Shown: piece by piece, positions 8,370 to 16,307 of the stretch
How the letters are laid out: every line of letters begins with the position of its first letter
Position numbering within the stretch: the first letter of the stretch is position 1
Source of the DNA: JAFDVL01 sp043736395
Lineage (GTDB): Bacteria; Acidobacteriota; Blastocatellia; RBC074
Reading direction: 5' to 3'
Length of the DNA stretch: 46,974 nucleotides
NCBI GenBank assembly: GCA_043736395.1
Contig: JAYTCQ010000323.1
Span: forward strand, 1 to 46,974
Notes under the pieces: model-generated
Databases searched by the model: none
What the model saw: the letters and a program-made list of their open reading frames with translations, nothing else
What the model was told of the DNA's origin: nothing
Made by a program: the position numbers and the translations under genes

Positions 8370-8772
8370 ATAACCTCCTTTTTGATTGACCAGAACCTTT
8401 CACGGCATTGTCAATCAACACAAATTGTTTTACTGATAAATAAAACCCGTCGCTGCGAGTTTGATACTATTCTTTAGTGGTTAAATCGTAACCAAGCGGA
8501 GTAGTAATTTATCGCAGCACGTGCTTCCTAATGTAAGTACAAACAAAGGCTGGGGGGAGAAACGAAACTTATACCTCGCGGGAATATTTGGCAAGGATTA
8601 TTCCAGCATTTCTGAAAATGAACATAAAATTTCGGCGCTGCCGTTTTTTTGGTTTCTTTCTTACCTTAGCGCTAGGCAGCACTGTCTTCATTGAGTAAAA
8701 TATTCCTGCCACAAAGTATAGTCAGTAATAAAATGTGAGTTGGTCTTCGTAAATCAAACCGAGGTTGGCTGC
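8370..8772. other. Divergent intergenic region with a short dyad
   Basis: This gap of about 400 bases lies between the kinase-like lipoprotein gene (minus) and the phosphatase operon (plus). A 9-base inverted repeat, TTGATTGAC at 8382-8390 and GTCAATCAA at 8410-8418, lies just upstream of the lipoprotein ribosome site. It could be an operator or a leader hairpin. The rest is AT-rich and I see no gene, tRNA or clear terminator in it. Confidence 0.45.
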
Positions 8773-9984
8773 ATGAAAATCCTTACTTTAGGTAAAGTGT
8801 ATTTACTCTTTTTTCTATTAGCACTAAGTTTGCCTCTTCCACTTAACAGCGCTGCCTCCTCGTTTGCTCTGCAAGCCAAAGCAGAGTGGTCGGCTGTCGC
8901 AAAGATCGTGGCGATTGGCGATATTCACGGTGCTTATGATGAGTTCGTAGCGATTTTACAGGAGCTTGGACTGATAGATCAGAAATTAAATTGGGCGGGC
9001 GGCAAAACTCATTTCGTCCAAACAGGCGATTGGTTAGATCGTGGAGTCCAGGATCGCAAGGTCTTGGACTTACTCATAAGTTTAGAGAAGCAAGCCGAAA
9101 AAGCCGGAGGCCGCGCGCATATCCTAATGGGTAATCATGAAGTAATGAACATTATTGGTGACTTACGTTATGTCACGAATGAAACTTATGCTTCTTACGC
9201 CTCGGATAAATCAGCCGAACTACGAGAAAAGACCTATGCTCGTTATCTCAAATATCGAGCAGCCAGAGCGGAACGAAATGTACCGCCGCAACTATTCAAT
9301 CCTGATGAGAAATTCAAAGAAGAGTGGATGGCTAAACATCCGCCGGGTTATCTGGAACAGCGCAAGGCTTTCAGTGAATCGGGAATTTATGGACGCTGGA
9401 TTAGTACTCGCAATGCAATCCTGCGGCTGAATGAAATAGTTTTTCTCCATGGCGGACTGACCGAAGAATTCTCGCGGTTAAGCCTGCGTGAAATCAATGA
9501 GAAACTCCGTCGTGAGCTGAAAACCTTTTTCGAAATGCGCGCAACGCTCATTCAAAATGGAATTCTGGATGACTCCCTTGATTTCGATGAAGCGCTGCAA
9601 CAGGTCGCTGCCGAAATAAGTTATCAAAAAGCCAAAGGAGTTTCTCTTGAGCCGCAAGTGATCGCCGCGCTGAATCAGTTTCAGGCTGCCGGAAGCTGGT
9701 TAATGACAAATCCCACCGGCCCCTTGTGGTATCGGGGCTTAGCGCAGGAACCGGAAGAGACATTCAAACCGACGCTTGATCGGATCAAAGAAAACTTCAA
9801 AGCTAAGCATTTCGTGATTGGACACACACCGACTTTGAATGGGATCACCAGCCGTTTTTCATCCGATGTTTTTCTGATTGACACTGGTATGCTGCGTCGT
9901 TATTACAATGGCCGCTGCGCAGCACTCGTGATCGAAGGCGACAAATTCACTCAGGTTTATCCTAAGAACGGCCCCTGCGCCTGA
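8773..9984 (+). CDS. Exported PPP-family metallophosphatase (Shewanella-like phosphatase type)
   Basis: This 403-residue phosphatase carries the full PPP signature: GDIHG (49-53), GDWLDRG (85-91), GNHE (120-123), FLHGGLT, and a late IGHTPTLNG. These residues bind two metals and remove phosphate from phosphoserine/threonine or small molecules. The spacing and the long insert between GNHE and HGG match Shewanella-like protein phosphatases. I choose the ATG at 8773, with GAGG upstream, over the TTG at 8740, because it gives a clean signal peptide (MKILTLGKVYLLFFLLAL and following). The gene is joined to the next one by TGATG, the stop and start sharing one base. Co-translation with a carrier protein and a nucleotide-sensing domain suggests that it acts on a phosphorylated metabolite or protein at the envelope. 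Confidence 0.88.
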   Translation: MKILTLGKVYLLFFLLALSLPLPLNSAASSFALQAKAEWSAVAKIVAIGDIHGAYDEFVAILQELGLIDQKLNWAGGKTHFVQTGDWLDRGVQDRKVLDLLISLEKQAEKAGGRAHILMGNHEVMNIIGDLRYVTNETYASYASDKSAELREKTYARYLKYRAARAERNVPPQLFNPDEKFKEEWMAKHPPGYLEQRKAFSESGIYGRWISTRNAILRLNEIVFLHGGLTEEFSRLSLREINEKLRRELKTFFEMRATLIQNGILDDSLDFDEALQQVAAEISYQKAKGVSLEPQVIAALNQFQAAGSWLMTNPTGPLWYRGLAQEPEETFKPTLDRIKENFKAKHFVIGHTPTLNGITSRFSSDVFLIDTGMLRRYYNGRCAALVIEGDKFTQVYPKNGPCA

Positions 9985-12863
9985 TGCTGAGAAACGATCC
10001 TGATATGGGCTGGGACATCCAAACAACTAAACACCTGCTGACCATCAGAAAAGAGGATTACATCAATGCCTCGTTGTTGTTCTTTTATCTTTTCCTGATC
10101 ATCACTGCCCTGATGATTGGGAAATCGGTGAGTACAGCGTTATTCATTAGTAAGTTCGGCGCGCTGCAATTGCCGTATGCAATTATCTTCCAGACCATTC
10201 TGATTACGTTTCTAATTGCCCTCTACTTGCGACTCGCGCGCTTTATCCAGCCACCGTTATTGATCTCGCTCACCTTACTTCTTCTCGGTACAAATGCACT
10301 TTTATTATGGGGGCTGCTGCATTTCAATCTATCCGGGATCATCCCTGTTTTATATATGTGGGGCGGAATTTTCGGCGTCATTGCCCCGATGCAGGTGTGG
10401 ACGATTGGCAATTATATTTTCAATACCAGAGAGGCGCGGCGCTATTTTGGGTTTATCGGAAGCGGCGGCATTTTGGGTTTTATCTGCGGCGGGTATCTCA
10501 GCAAAATGTTCGCACCACGATTCGGGGCGGAAAATTTATTGCCCAGCATCACTTTCTTTTGTTGCCTGGCAGCCGGACTGGTGCAAATCATCTGGAATCG
10601 GAATCTTGACCGCATTGAGGAATTACAAGCGGACACTTCAGAGATCAATGGCGTGATTAGCTTGAAACAATGCACCCTATACATCAGGAAATCGAAATAT
10701 CTGCTGCTCATCACAACCCTTGTGACTATCGCTTCGCTCGCCACTAAAATCGTTGACGTACAATTTTCTGCCATCACCGAAAAGTTCATTCGCAACAAGG
10801 ATGAGATGGCGGCATTCTTTGGTGGCGCCTATACCTATATGGGATGGGGCGCATTTTTCCTACAGTTATTGCTGGGGGGACGAATGATGGACAAGCTGGG
10901 CATCGGCGTTACGATTTTGATTTTGCCGCTCAGCTTATTAACCAGTTCATTCACCGCATTACTTTTTACCGGACTGTGGACAGCCGTACTCTTACGAATG
11001 AGCGATCAGGTCTTTAAGCATTCGATAGATAAATCCACCACGGAACTGCTTTACCTGCCGATCCCTTCCGACATTAAGTTTCAGGTCAAATCTTTCATTG
11101 ACACAGTTGTCCTGCGCGCGGGAGATGGGTTGGCAGCACTGTTGTTGCTGTTATTCACCAACGTGATCCCACTTATCAATCGGTCGCGGCCCGGTTCGAT
11201 CAGCTTATTGAATTTACCTGTAATTTGCCTGATGCTGTTTGTGGCGCTTCGCATTCGGAAAGAGTATCTGAATGTGCTGCGGCCTGAGGTCAAAAACCGG
11301 GGACTTGATCCGCAAAAAGTCTCACAATACATCTCAGAACCGACCACCTTGCAACAACTGAACGTCTATCTGGGCAGCAAAAAACCCGAAGAGATTGTTT
11401 CGGCACTGGACATTATGTCGCAGGGTGAGCAAAGAGAAGTACGACTGCTGCCGCATCTGCGCCAATTGATTCATCACGCGTCTCCCCCGATACGCTTGAA
11501 AGCATTACAAATGCTCTCCACTTTCAGTCCCGAATGTATCGTCCCGGAAGTGGAAGAATTGCTTACTGATTCCGACATAGAAATCCGTGCCGAGGCCGCG
11601 CGTTATGTCTATACTTATTGTCATACCGACCTGTTGACGCGCATCCAATCGCTGCCCGATTATCCAGATTACGTGATTCAGGGCAGCATCCTGCTGCATC
11701 TGCTGCAACAGGAAAAACCAGATAATTTGCCAGTGGCCAGAATCATTCTTGATGGCATGGTAGTCAATCGGGAAAAGAGCGGGAAGGCCGCACGCATTGA
11801 AGCCGCGCGGGTGTTAGGACTTGTCCCATTGCCGGTCAAATGGCACTGTCACTTGATTGATCTGTTGCAGGATGATGCGCCTGAAGTAATTAATCAGGCG
11901 CTCGAAAGCGCAGGCAAAAGCTTACACCATGAGTCCATTCCCTTTTTGCTAGAAGCCCTGCAAAGTCGCAGCACACAGGTTTCCGCGCGCACTGCACTGG
12001 TGCATTTCGGGACGCGTATTTTTGGCACACTGAACGACCATTTAAGCGATTTCGAAGTGAATGCAGAAATCCGCCGTCATATTCCGCGCTTGCTGTCGCG
12101 CATCGGGGGTCAGGAAGCGGTGCAGATACTGCTCAATTGTCTTGAGCAAAAAGATGTGACGATGCGTTATAAGATTCTCAAGGCGCTGAACCGGCTGCGC
12201 TCTGGCGATACAAAATTACTATTTGATGAGCGAAAAATTCTGAATCGGCTTTTTGCGGAACTGAAACTGTATTACCGTTACTCGCAACTGCTCCTGGCTT
12301 TCAATCCCTCGGCTCTACTGACCATTGAACCAGGAGCCAGACGACAAGATTTATTGACCACTTCGTTGTTGGAAAAACTGAAGCAAACGATGGAGCGAAT
12401 CTTTCGACTGTTGGCATTGATTTATCCGCACGTTGACATCCATCAGTCGTATTATGGATTGCACAGTCCCCGCTTACAGGTCAGAGCCAACACAGTCGAA
12501 TTTCTGGACAATCTGCTAAGCCCGGCCATCAGAAAATTCATCCTCCCTATCATTGACAGCAAAGTGACGCTGGAACAGCGCGTGAGAAAAAGCCGTGCGT
12601 TCTGGAAATGGAAAACGATTTCGCGCGAAGAAGCGTTGGCAGAGTTGAGCAGCACGTCAGACCCGTGGCTCTGCGCCTGCGCGATCTATGCGGTAGGGCA
12701 ACTTAAATTGACGGGATTTTCCGACATCCTGAAAAAATTGGCGCAGACCCACGACCCGCTGATTAGCGAAACGGCGCAACTTGTGCTAAATCAATTGCCG
12801 TCCCCATCAGCCGGCGAAGATTTATATCCAGTTGTTTTCAGTTCATTTCCTGAGGTCGAATAA
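9984..12863 (+). CDS. ATP/ADP translocase-like (NTT/Npt) carrier fused to a HEAT-repeat domain
   Basis: This is a 959-residue fusion. Residues about 28-430 contain roughly twelve membrane helices with the fold of NTT-type nucleotide carriers, or the related MFS. Examples are VLYMWGGIFGVIAPMQVW, the RRYFGFIGSGGILGF loop, and SDQVFKHSIDKSTTELLYLP. Residues about 440-950 are soluble helical pairs typical of HEAT repeats (IRLKALQMLSTF, EIRAEAARYVY). NTT carriers are best known from intracellular bacteria and plastids, where they exchange ATP and ADP; free-living relatives often carry HEAT repeats and have no proven substrate. The start shares one base with the phosphatase stop (TGATG), so it depends on translational coupling. 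A separate cyclic-nucleotide-binding protein follows 27 bases downstream. Whether it moves nucleotides or acts as a sensor is unknown. Confidence 0.8.
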   Translation: MLRNDPDMGWDIQTTKHLLTIRKEDYINASLLFFYLFLIITALMIGKSVSTALFISKFGALQLPYAIIFQTILITFLIALYLRLARFIQPPLLISLTLLLLGTNALLLWGLLHFNLSGIIPVLYMWGGIFGVIAPMQVWTIGNYIFNTREARRYFGFIGSGGILGFICGGYLSKMFAPRFGAENLLPSITFFCCLAAGLVQIIWNRNLDRIEELQADTSEINGVISLKQCTLYIRKSKYLLLITTLVTIASLATKIVDVQFSAITEKFIRNKDEMAAFFGGAYTYMGWGAFFLQLLLGGRMMDKLGIGVTILILPLSLLTSSFTALLFTGLWTAVLLRMSDQVFKHSIDKSTTELLYLPIPSDIKFQVKSFIDTVVLRAGDGLAALLLLLFTNVIPLINRSRPGSISLLNLPVICLMLFVALRIRKEYLNVLRPEVKNRGLDPQKVSQYISEPTTLQQLNVYLGSKKPEEIVSALDIMSQGEQREVRLLPHLRQLIHHASPPIRLKALQMLSTFSPECIVPEVEELLTDSDIEIRAEAARYVYTYCHTDLLTRIQSLPDYPDYVIQGSILLHLLQQEKPDNLPVARIILDGMVVNREKSGKAARIEAARVLGLVPLPVKWHCHLIDLLQDDAPEVINQALESAGKSLHHESIPFLLEALQSRSTQVSARTALVHFGTRIFGTLNDHLSDFEVNAEIRRHIPRLLSRIGGQEAVQILLNCLEQKDVTMRYKILKALNRLRSGDTKLLFDERKILNRLFAELKLYYRYSQLLLAFNPSALLTIEPGARRQDLLTTSLLEKLKQTMERIFRLLALIYPHVDIHQSYYGLHSPRLQVRANTVEFLDNLLSPAIRKFILPIIDSKVTLEQRVRKSRAFWKWKTISREEALAELSSTSDPWLCACAIYAVGQLKLTGFSDILKKLAQTHDPLISETAQLVLNQLPSPSAGEDLYPVVFSSFPEVE

Positions 12864-12890
12864 AGAGTCAGGATTCACCAAGGATTTGCC

Positions 12891-13343
12891 ATGCTAACTA
12901 TCCTCGAAAAAGTCATGTTTCTGCGCTATATTCCGCTTTTTTCCAACACCCGCACCGATAACCTCGCGCGGATAGCTTCGATCACCGAAGAAGTCGAATT
13001 CCGCAAAGGCGAGATTATTTTCAGAAATAATGACCCCTGTGATGCGATCTACTTCATCATCCATGGGGCAGTGCGTTTGCACCGTGATGACATTGATATT
13101 TTCATTGTTTCCGACAAAGAATCCTTTGGCGAGATGGAAGTCCTCAGCAATGAACCGAGGTTTGTAATGGCGACTGCGCTGGAAGATATTTCTGCTTTAA
13201 AAATCAGTAACGAAGATTTTTTCGATGTCATGGCTGACAATATTTCAATTGCTCAGGACATCCTGAAATTATTGGTCAAACGAATAAAAGTTTTGTTGGA
13301 AAATTCCAGAATGAGCTTAGTCTTCTGGCTCAAAGATGACTAA
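12891..13343 (+). CDS. Stand-alone cyclic-nucleotide-binding (CRP-like sensor) domain
   Basis: This 150-residue protein is a single cNMP-binding beta-barrel plus a C-terminal helix, with no DNA-binding domain. Visible elements are FLRYIPLFSNTRTDNLARIA, FRKGEIIFRNNDPCDAIYFI, the phosphate-binding cassette start SFGEMEVLSNEPR, and the exit helix. The FGE and the arginine of the cassette are present, although the usual small residues after the arginine are replaced by FVMA, so the ligand may not be cAMP. The ribosome site AAGGA lies six bases before the ATG. It follows the carrier-HEAT gene by 27 bases and was probably built to work with it: in some relatives, as I recall, the carrier, HEAT and cNMP parts lie in one chain. 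A regulatory subunit is my inference. Confidence 0.85.
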   Translation: MLTILEKVMFLRYIPLFSNTRTDNLARIASITEEVEFRKGEIIFRNNDPCDAIYFIIHGAVRLHRDDIDIFIVSDKESFGEMEVLSNEPRFVMATALEDISALKISNEDFFDVMADNISIAQDILKLLVKRIKVLLENSRMSLVFWLKDD

Positions 13344-13359
13344 GGAATGAAAAAACTAC

Positions 13360-13451
13360 TATCCACGATGTTCAGGTTAAGAAGGGAGAAACGAAGTACC
13401 ATCTGCGTGATAAGTGATTGCCTTTTCTTCGTGACCTGATCTTCGTGGATA
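13360..13451. repeat. CACGAAG-family inverted repeat between convergent genes
   Basis: The arms at 13360-13384 (TATCCACGATGTTCAGGT...) and 13427-13451 (...ACCTGATCTTCGTGGATA) are imperfect reverse complements. The outer ends TATCCACGA/TCGTGGATA match exactly. The element lies between the 3' ends of the cNMP-domain gene (plus) and the DUF1501 gene (minus) and could serve as a two-way terminator. Confidence 0.75.
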
Positions 13452-13512
13452 AGTTATTTTGTTTTTGATCCTAAAGAAAATTGTCGGTGAACCCGGTACT
13501 TTGAAATAACGG

Positions 13513-14931
13513 TTAAATAATTTCAGTAATCACATTCCCCAGCACTTCCGTCAATCTCTCTTCACGACCTTGATGCAAGAAGCTCAATGATTCCTGCTCA
13601 AGTCCTAATTGATGCAACATCGTTGTATGAATATCGCGCAGATGAACAGGCTTTTCGATAGCACGCAAACCAATCTCATCCGTTGCACCGTGAATAACTC
13701 CACCTTTGACTCCGCCTCCCGCCATCACCATTGTATAACCAAGATTGTGATGATCGCGGCCTTTGCTGCCTTCGGATTCTGGCGAGCGTCCAAACTCTCC
13801 ACCAATCAAAACCAGCGTCGAATCTAACAACCCGCGCCGCTTCAAATCTGTGATCAAAGCCGCCATCGGCTGATCGGTTTGGGCTGCCATTCGCAAATGA
13901 TTTTCTTCGATGTCGGTATGGGCATCCCATTGCAAATTGCCTGTTCCGCCACCTGAAACCGGACACACAAACCGCACTCCTTTTTCGACTAATCTTCGCG
14001 CCATTAAGCAGCGTCGTCCAAAATCATCCGTCAACGGTTTGCCGATTCCATACAGATCAAGTGTTTCCTGCGGCTCATTCGAAAGGTCAAAAATCGCCGG
14101 AGCTTCTGTCTGCATTTTGAACGCGAGATCATACGAATTTACCCGCGCTGAAAATTCCGTATCATCCGCCGCCATTTCCATTTGATTGAGTGTCTTGAGC
14201 AAACCCAGCGTTTTTCGGCGCTGATCCGTCGTCACACCTTTTGGCAAATCTAAATTTAAGACCGGGCGATTGCCGGGACGAAAATGCGTTGGTTGATAGA
14301 CCGCCGGTAAAAATCCATTGGCATACATCGGCATCCCGGCCTCCTGCGCACCGTGCGGATCCGGCATTACGACATAGCCCGGCAACGATTCCGCTTCACA
14401 GCCAAGCCCGTACATCGCCCACGATCCCATGCTCGGAAAACCCGGAATGACGCGTCCAGTGAACAACTGATATTGCGCGGCAGAATGCACGACCATATCG
14501 CTGTGAACGGAACGAATAATCGCTAAATCGTCAACCTTCTGCGCGAGATTTGGAAGTAAATCAGAAACTTCGATACCGCTTTTTCCGTAGCGTTTGAAGG
14601 TGCGTTTGGAGCCGAGCAATTTTGCATTCGGTGAAACAAATTGATACTTCGCTTCACCGAAACTTTCAGGACGTTTTTGTCCATCCAGCTTGTTCAGCAA
14701 CGGCTTCGGATCAAACGTTTCCATGTGACTTGGCCCACCGCTGAGGAATAAGAATATGACAGATTTTGCTTTTGCCGGATGATGCGGTTTCTTCGGCGCG
14801 AGAGGATTGAATGATTGCGCGCGCACTTGTTCGGAGGCGAGCATAGCGCCAAACGCGAGTCCGCCGAATCCGCAAAAAGCGTCCATCAAAAATTCTCTTC
14901 GATTGCGAGTGATGCGTGAATGTTCAGCCAT
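13513..14931 (-). CDS. DUF1501 protein (sulfatase/alkaline-phosphatase fold), Tat-exported
   Basis: This 472-residue protein belongs to DUF1501, a secreted family in the alkaline phosphatase superfamily usually encoded beside DUF1549/DUF1553 proteins. A Tat motif (NRREFLMDAFCG, RR at 11-12) leads the export signal. Typical family strings are visible: SVIFLFLSGGPSHMETFDPK, VHSDMVVHS, VSGGGTGNLQWDAH, and IGGEFGRSPESEGSKGRDHH. The aspartate and histidine residues in these strings are likely metal or substrate ligands. GGGAGG lies five bases upstream of the ATG. The start overlaps the end of the SGNH hydrolase gene by eight bases. A role in processing sulfated or complex polysaccharides is often proposed for the family but not proven. 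Confidence 0.92.
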   Translation of the reverse strand: MAEHSRITRNRREFLMDAFCGFGGLAFGAMLASEQVRAQSFNPLAPKKPHHPAKAKSVIFLFLSGGPSHMETFDPKPLLNKLDGQKRPESFGEAKYQFVSPNAKLLGSKRTFKRYGKSGIEVSDLLPNLAQKVDDLAIIRSVHSDMVVHSAAQYQLFTGRVIPGFPSMGSWAMYGLGCEAESLPGYVVMPDPHGAQEAGMPMYANGFLPAVYQPTHFRPGNRPVLNLDLPKGVTTDQRRKTLGLLKTLNQMEMAADDTEFSARVNSYDLAFKMQTEAPAIFDLSNEPQETLDLYGIGKPLTDDFGRRCLMARRLVEKGVRFVCPVSGGGTGNLQWDAHTDIEENHLRMAAQTDQPMAALITDLKRRGLLDSTLVLIGGEFGRSPESEGSKGRDHHNLGYTMVMAGGGVKGGVIHGATDEIGLRAIEKPVHLRDIHTTMLHQLGLEQESLSFLHQGREERLTEVLGNVITEII

Positions 14932-15577
14932 GATTGCCTCCCTGAAATTTATTGATCGTGTTCCAAGCAGATGCCTGCAACAGCTCTGCGTGTGCCGGAC
15001 TGAGTCCTTTTATCTCACTGGAAATTCCCGCCGGACTCTCATTTAATAATACGCCAAAGAAAACACAAGCCGCGAGATATGAACCTGCAATTGATGGATG
15101 ACTCATGTCTTTATCGTGCAAAACCGGTTGCTTGTGCTGCGCTAGAAAATCTTTCCACGCAATTCCGACGGGAACAATTGTCGCGCCGATTTCTTCCCCG
15201 ACACTGGTGTATGTTTCAGTAATTATTTCCTGCGTTTCCGGTGAATTCTGTCGTGCCCACGTTAAATACAACGCAGTCTTGGCACCGGAACGTTTTATCA
15301 CTTCATCAAACAACTTAATATTCTCGTGCGTCCGTTGCGGGTTCTTAATCGGCAACGTGCTTTGTTCCTGCAAAACTACAAAATCAAATTTGGTACGCTG
15401 AATTTCTTCTTGCGCGTGACCTTTATTCCAATGCATTCGCAGCGAAGCTCCACCTGCCTGAATCATAAAATGTTGGAGCTGATCCCCACGCGCTTCTGCC
15501 AAATCGGCAATCAATTCGGGCACATTATTGCGGGCAGTGAAACTGTTGCCGATAAATAAAATTTTTAATTGGCTCAT
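14924..15577 (-). CDS. SGNH/GDSL-type hydrolase, DUF4886-like
   Basis: This is a 217-residue cytoplasmic-looking hydrolase with no signal peptide. The nucleophile motif is IGNSFT (S12). The closing catalytic pair is D157-M-S-H160, in a block reading DMSHPSIAGSYLAA. The intermediate FVVLQEQS strand is typical of SGNH esterases that remove acetyl groups from sugars. A GGAG site lies 9 bases before the ATG. The 3' end overlaps the DUF1501 start by eight bases, so they are co-translated. The pairing with DUF1501 suggests action on the same substrate, perhaps an acylated carbohydrate. Confidence 0.8.
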   Translation of the reverse strand: MSQLKILFIGNSFTARNNVPELIADLAEARGDQLQHFMIQAGGASLRMHWNKGHAQEEIQRTKFDFVVLQEQSTLPIKNPQRTHENIKLFDEVIKRSGAKTALYLTWARQNSPETQEIITETYTSVGEEIGATIVPVGIAWKDFLAQHKQPVLHDKDMSHPSIAGSYLAACVFFGVLLNESPAGISSEIKGLSPAHAELLQASAWNTINKFQGGNHG

Positions 15578-15619
15578 TTTTGGGTCTCCGACGAGACATT
15601 CAAAATCACCGCCATCGGA

Positions 15620-16000
15620 TTAAGGTTTCTGTGCGCCATCAAGTTTGGCAAGCCCACGGTCAAACGTACCGAGCGGTAGATGCCCTGCTTTCCTTGCAAT
15701 TTCCAACACAAGGCAATCAGAAAATCCAAGCGAAGGTCGTTTGCGAAAATGTCCTAGTGCTGCCATCACGACATCAGAATCCTGCACAACAAGGTTTTTA
15801 TGATGGAGTAGCATTTCAACCGCAAGGGCTATGGCATCTGGTTTCAAATCATAAACGGAAGACAATACCCACATTGCCTCTGCCAAAACAAGATGAGAAA
15901 TCCAGGCACCAGGTGCGACGAAGACCTCTGCGGCTGCAACTTGGTCAGCATCATCTCGTGTTACGAGTCTGACCAGCACGTTCGTGTCAACCGCGCGCAT
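15620..16000 (-). CDS. PIN-domain ribonuclease toxin (VapC-like)
   Basis: This is a 126-residue single PIN domain. The four acidic metal-binding residues of VapC toxins are in place: D5 (AVDTNVLV), E41 (HLVLAEAMWVL), D95 (LGFSDCLVL) and D114 (GTFDRGLAKL). VapC toxins cut RNA, often tRNA anticodon loops, when the antitoxin is lost. GAGGG lies just upstream of the ATG. The start overlaps the AbrB-type antitoxin gene by 14 bases in the antitoxin-first order. The pair lies inside a gene run that is otherwise a polysaccharide-type set, which looks like an insertion. Confidence 0.9.
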   Translation of the reverse strand: MRAVDTNVLVRLVTRDDADQVAAAEVFVAPGAWISHLVLAEAMWVLSSVYDLKPDAIALAVEMLLHHKNLVVQDSDVVMAALGHFRKRPSLGFSDCLVLEIARKAGHLPLGTFDRGLAKLDGAQKP

Positions 16001-16247
16001 AACGCCCTCGAATGTGTCTCGCGATACCTTCTTTCATTTCTTTGACGGTATGGGCTTTCGGTTTTTTAGGAAACAATGCTCGATTCACATCTTCCGATGT
16101 GTAAAGGCTGGCACGGCGGACGACAATGTTTTCACCGTCTTCGCCCCATTCCAACACTGAGTCAGGTCCAATGCCCAGTTTTTTGAGAACTTCGGGAGGA
16201 ATAATCGCTAGACCTTTTTCTGTAAGTTTTGAGTGTGCAAGTACCAT
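15987..16247 (-). CDS. AbrB/MazE-type antitoxin (SpoVT-AbrB domain)
   Basis: This 86-residue protein has an N-terminal swapped-hairpin DNA-binding domain at residues 5-45. It reads SKLTEKGLAIIPPEVLKKLG, then SVLEWGEDGENIVVRRA. The C-terminal 40 residues are charged and probably wrap the PIN toxin. Antitoxins of this type repress their own promoter and bind the toxin. The overlap of 14 bases with the toxin gene is typical of such pairs. No obvious ribosome site precedes the ATG at 16247. Confidence 0.9.
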   Translation of the reverse strand: MVLAHSKLTEKGLAIIPPEVLKKLGIGPDSVLEWGEDGENIVVRRASLYTSEDVNRALFPKKPKAHTVKEMKEGIARHIRGRYARG

Positions 16248-16307
16248 AGTTTTTATTTTATAGTGTAGTCGGAATTTTCGGTATTTTAATTCGCATCATT
16301 GCCATTG

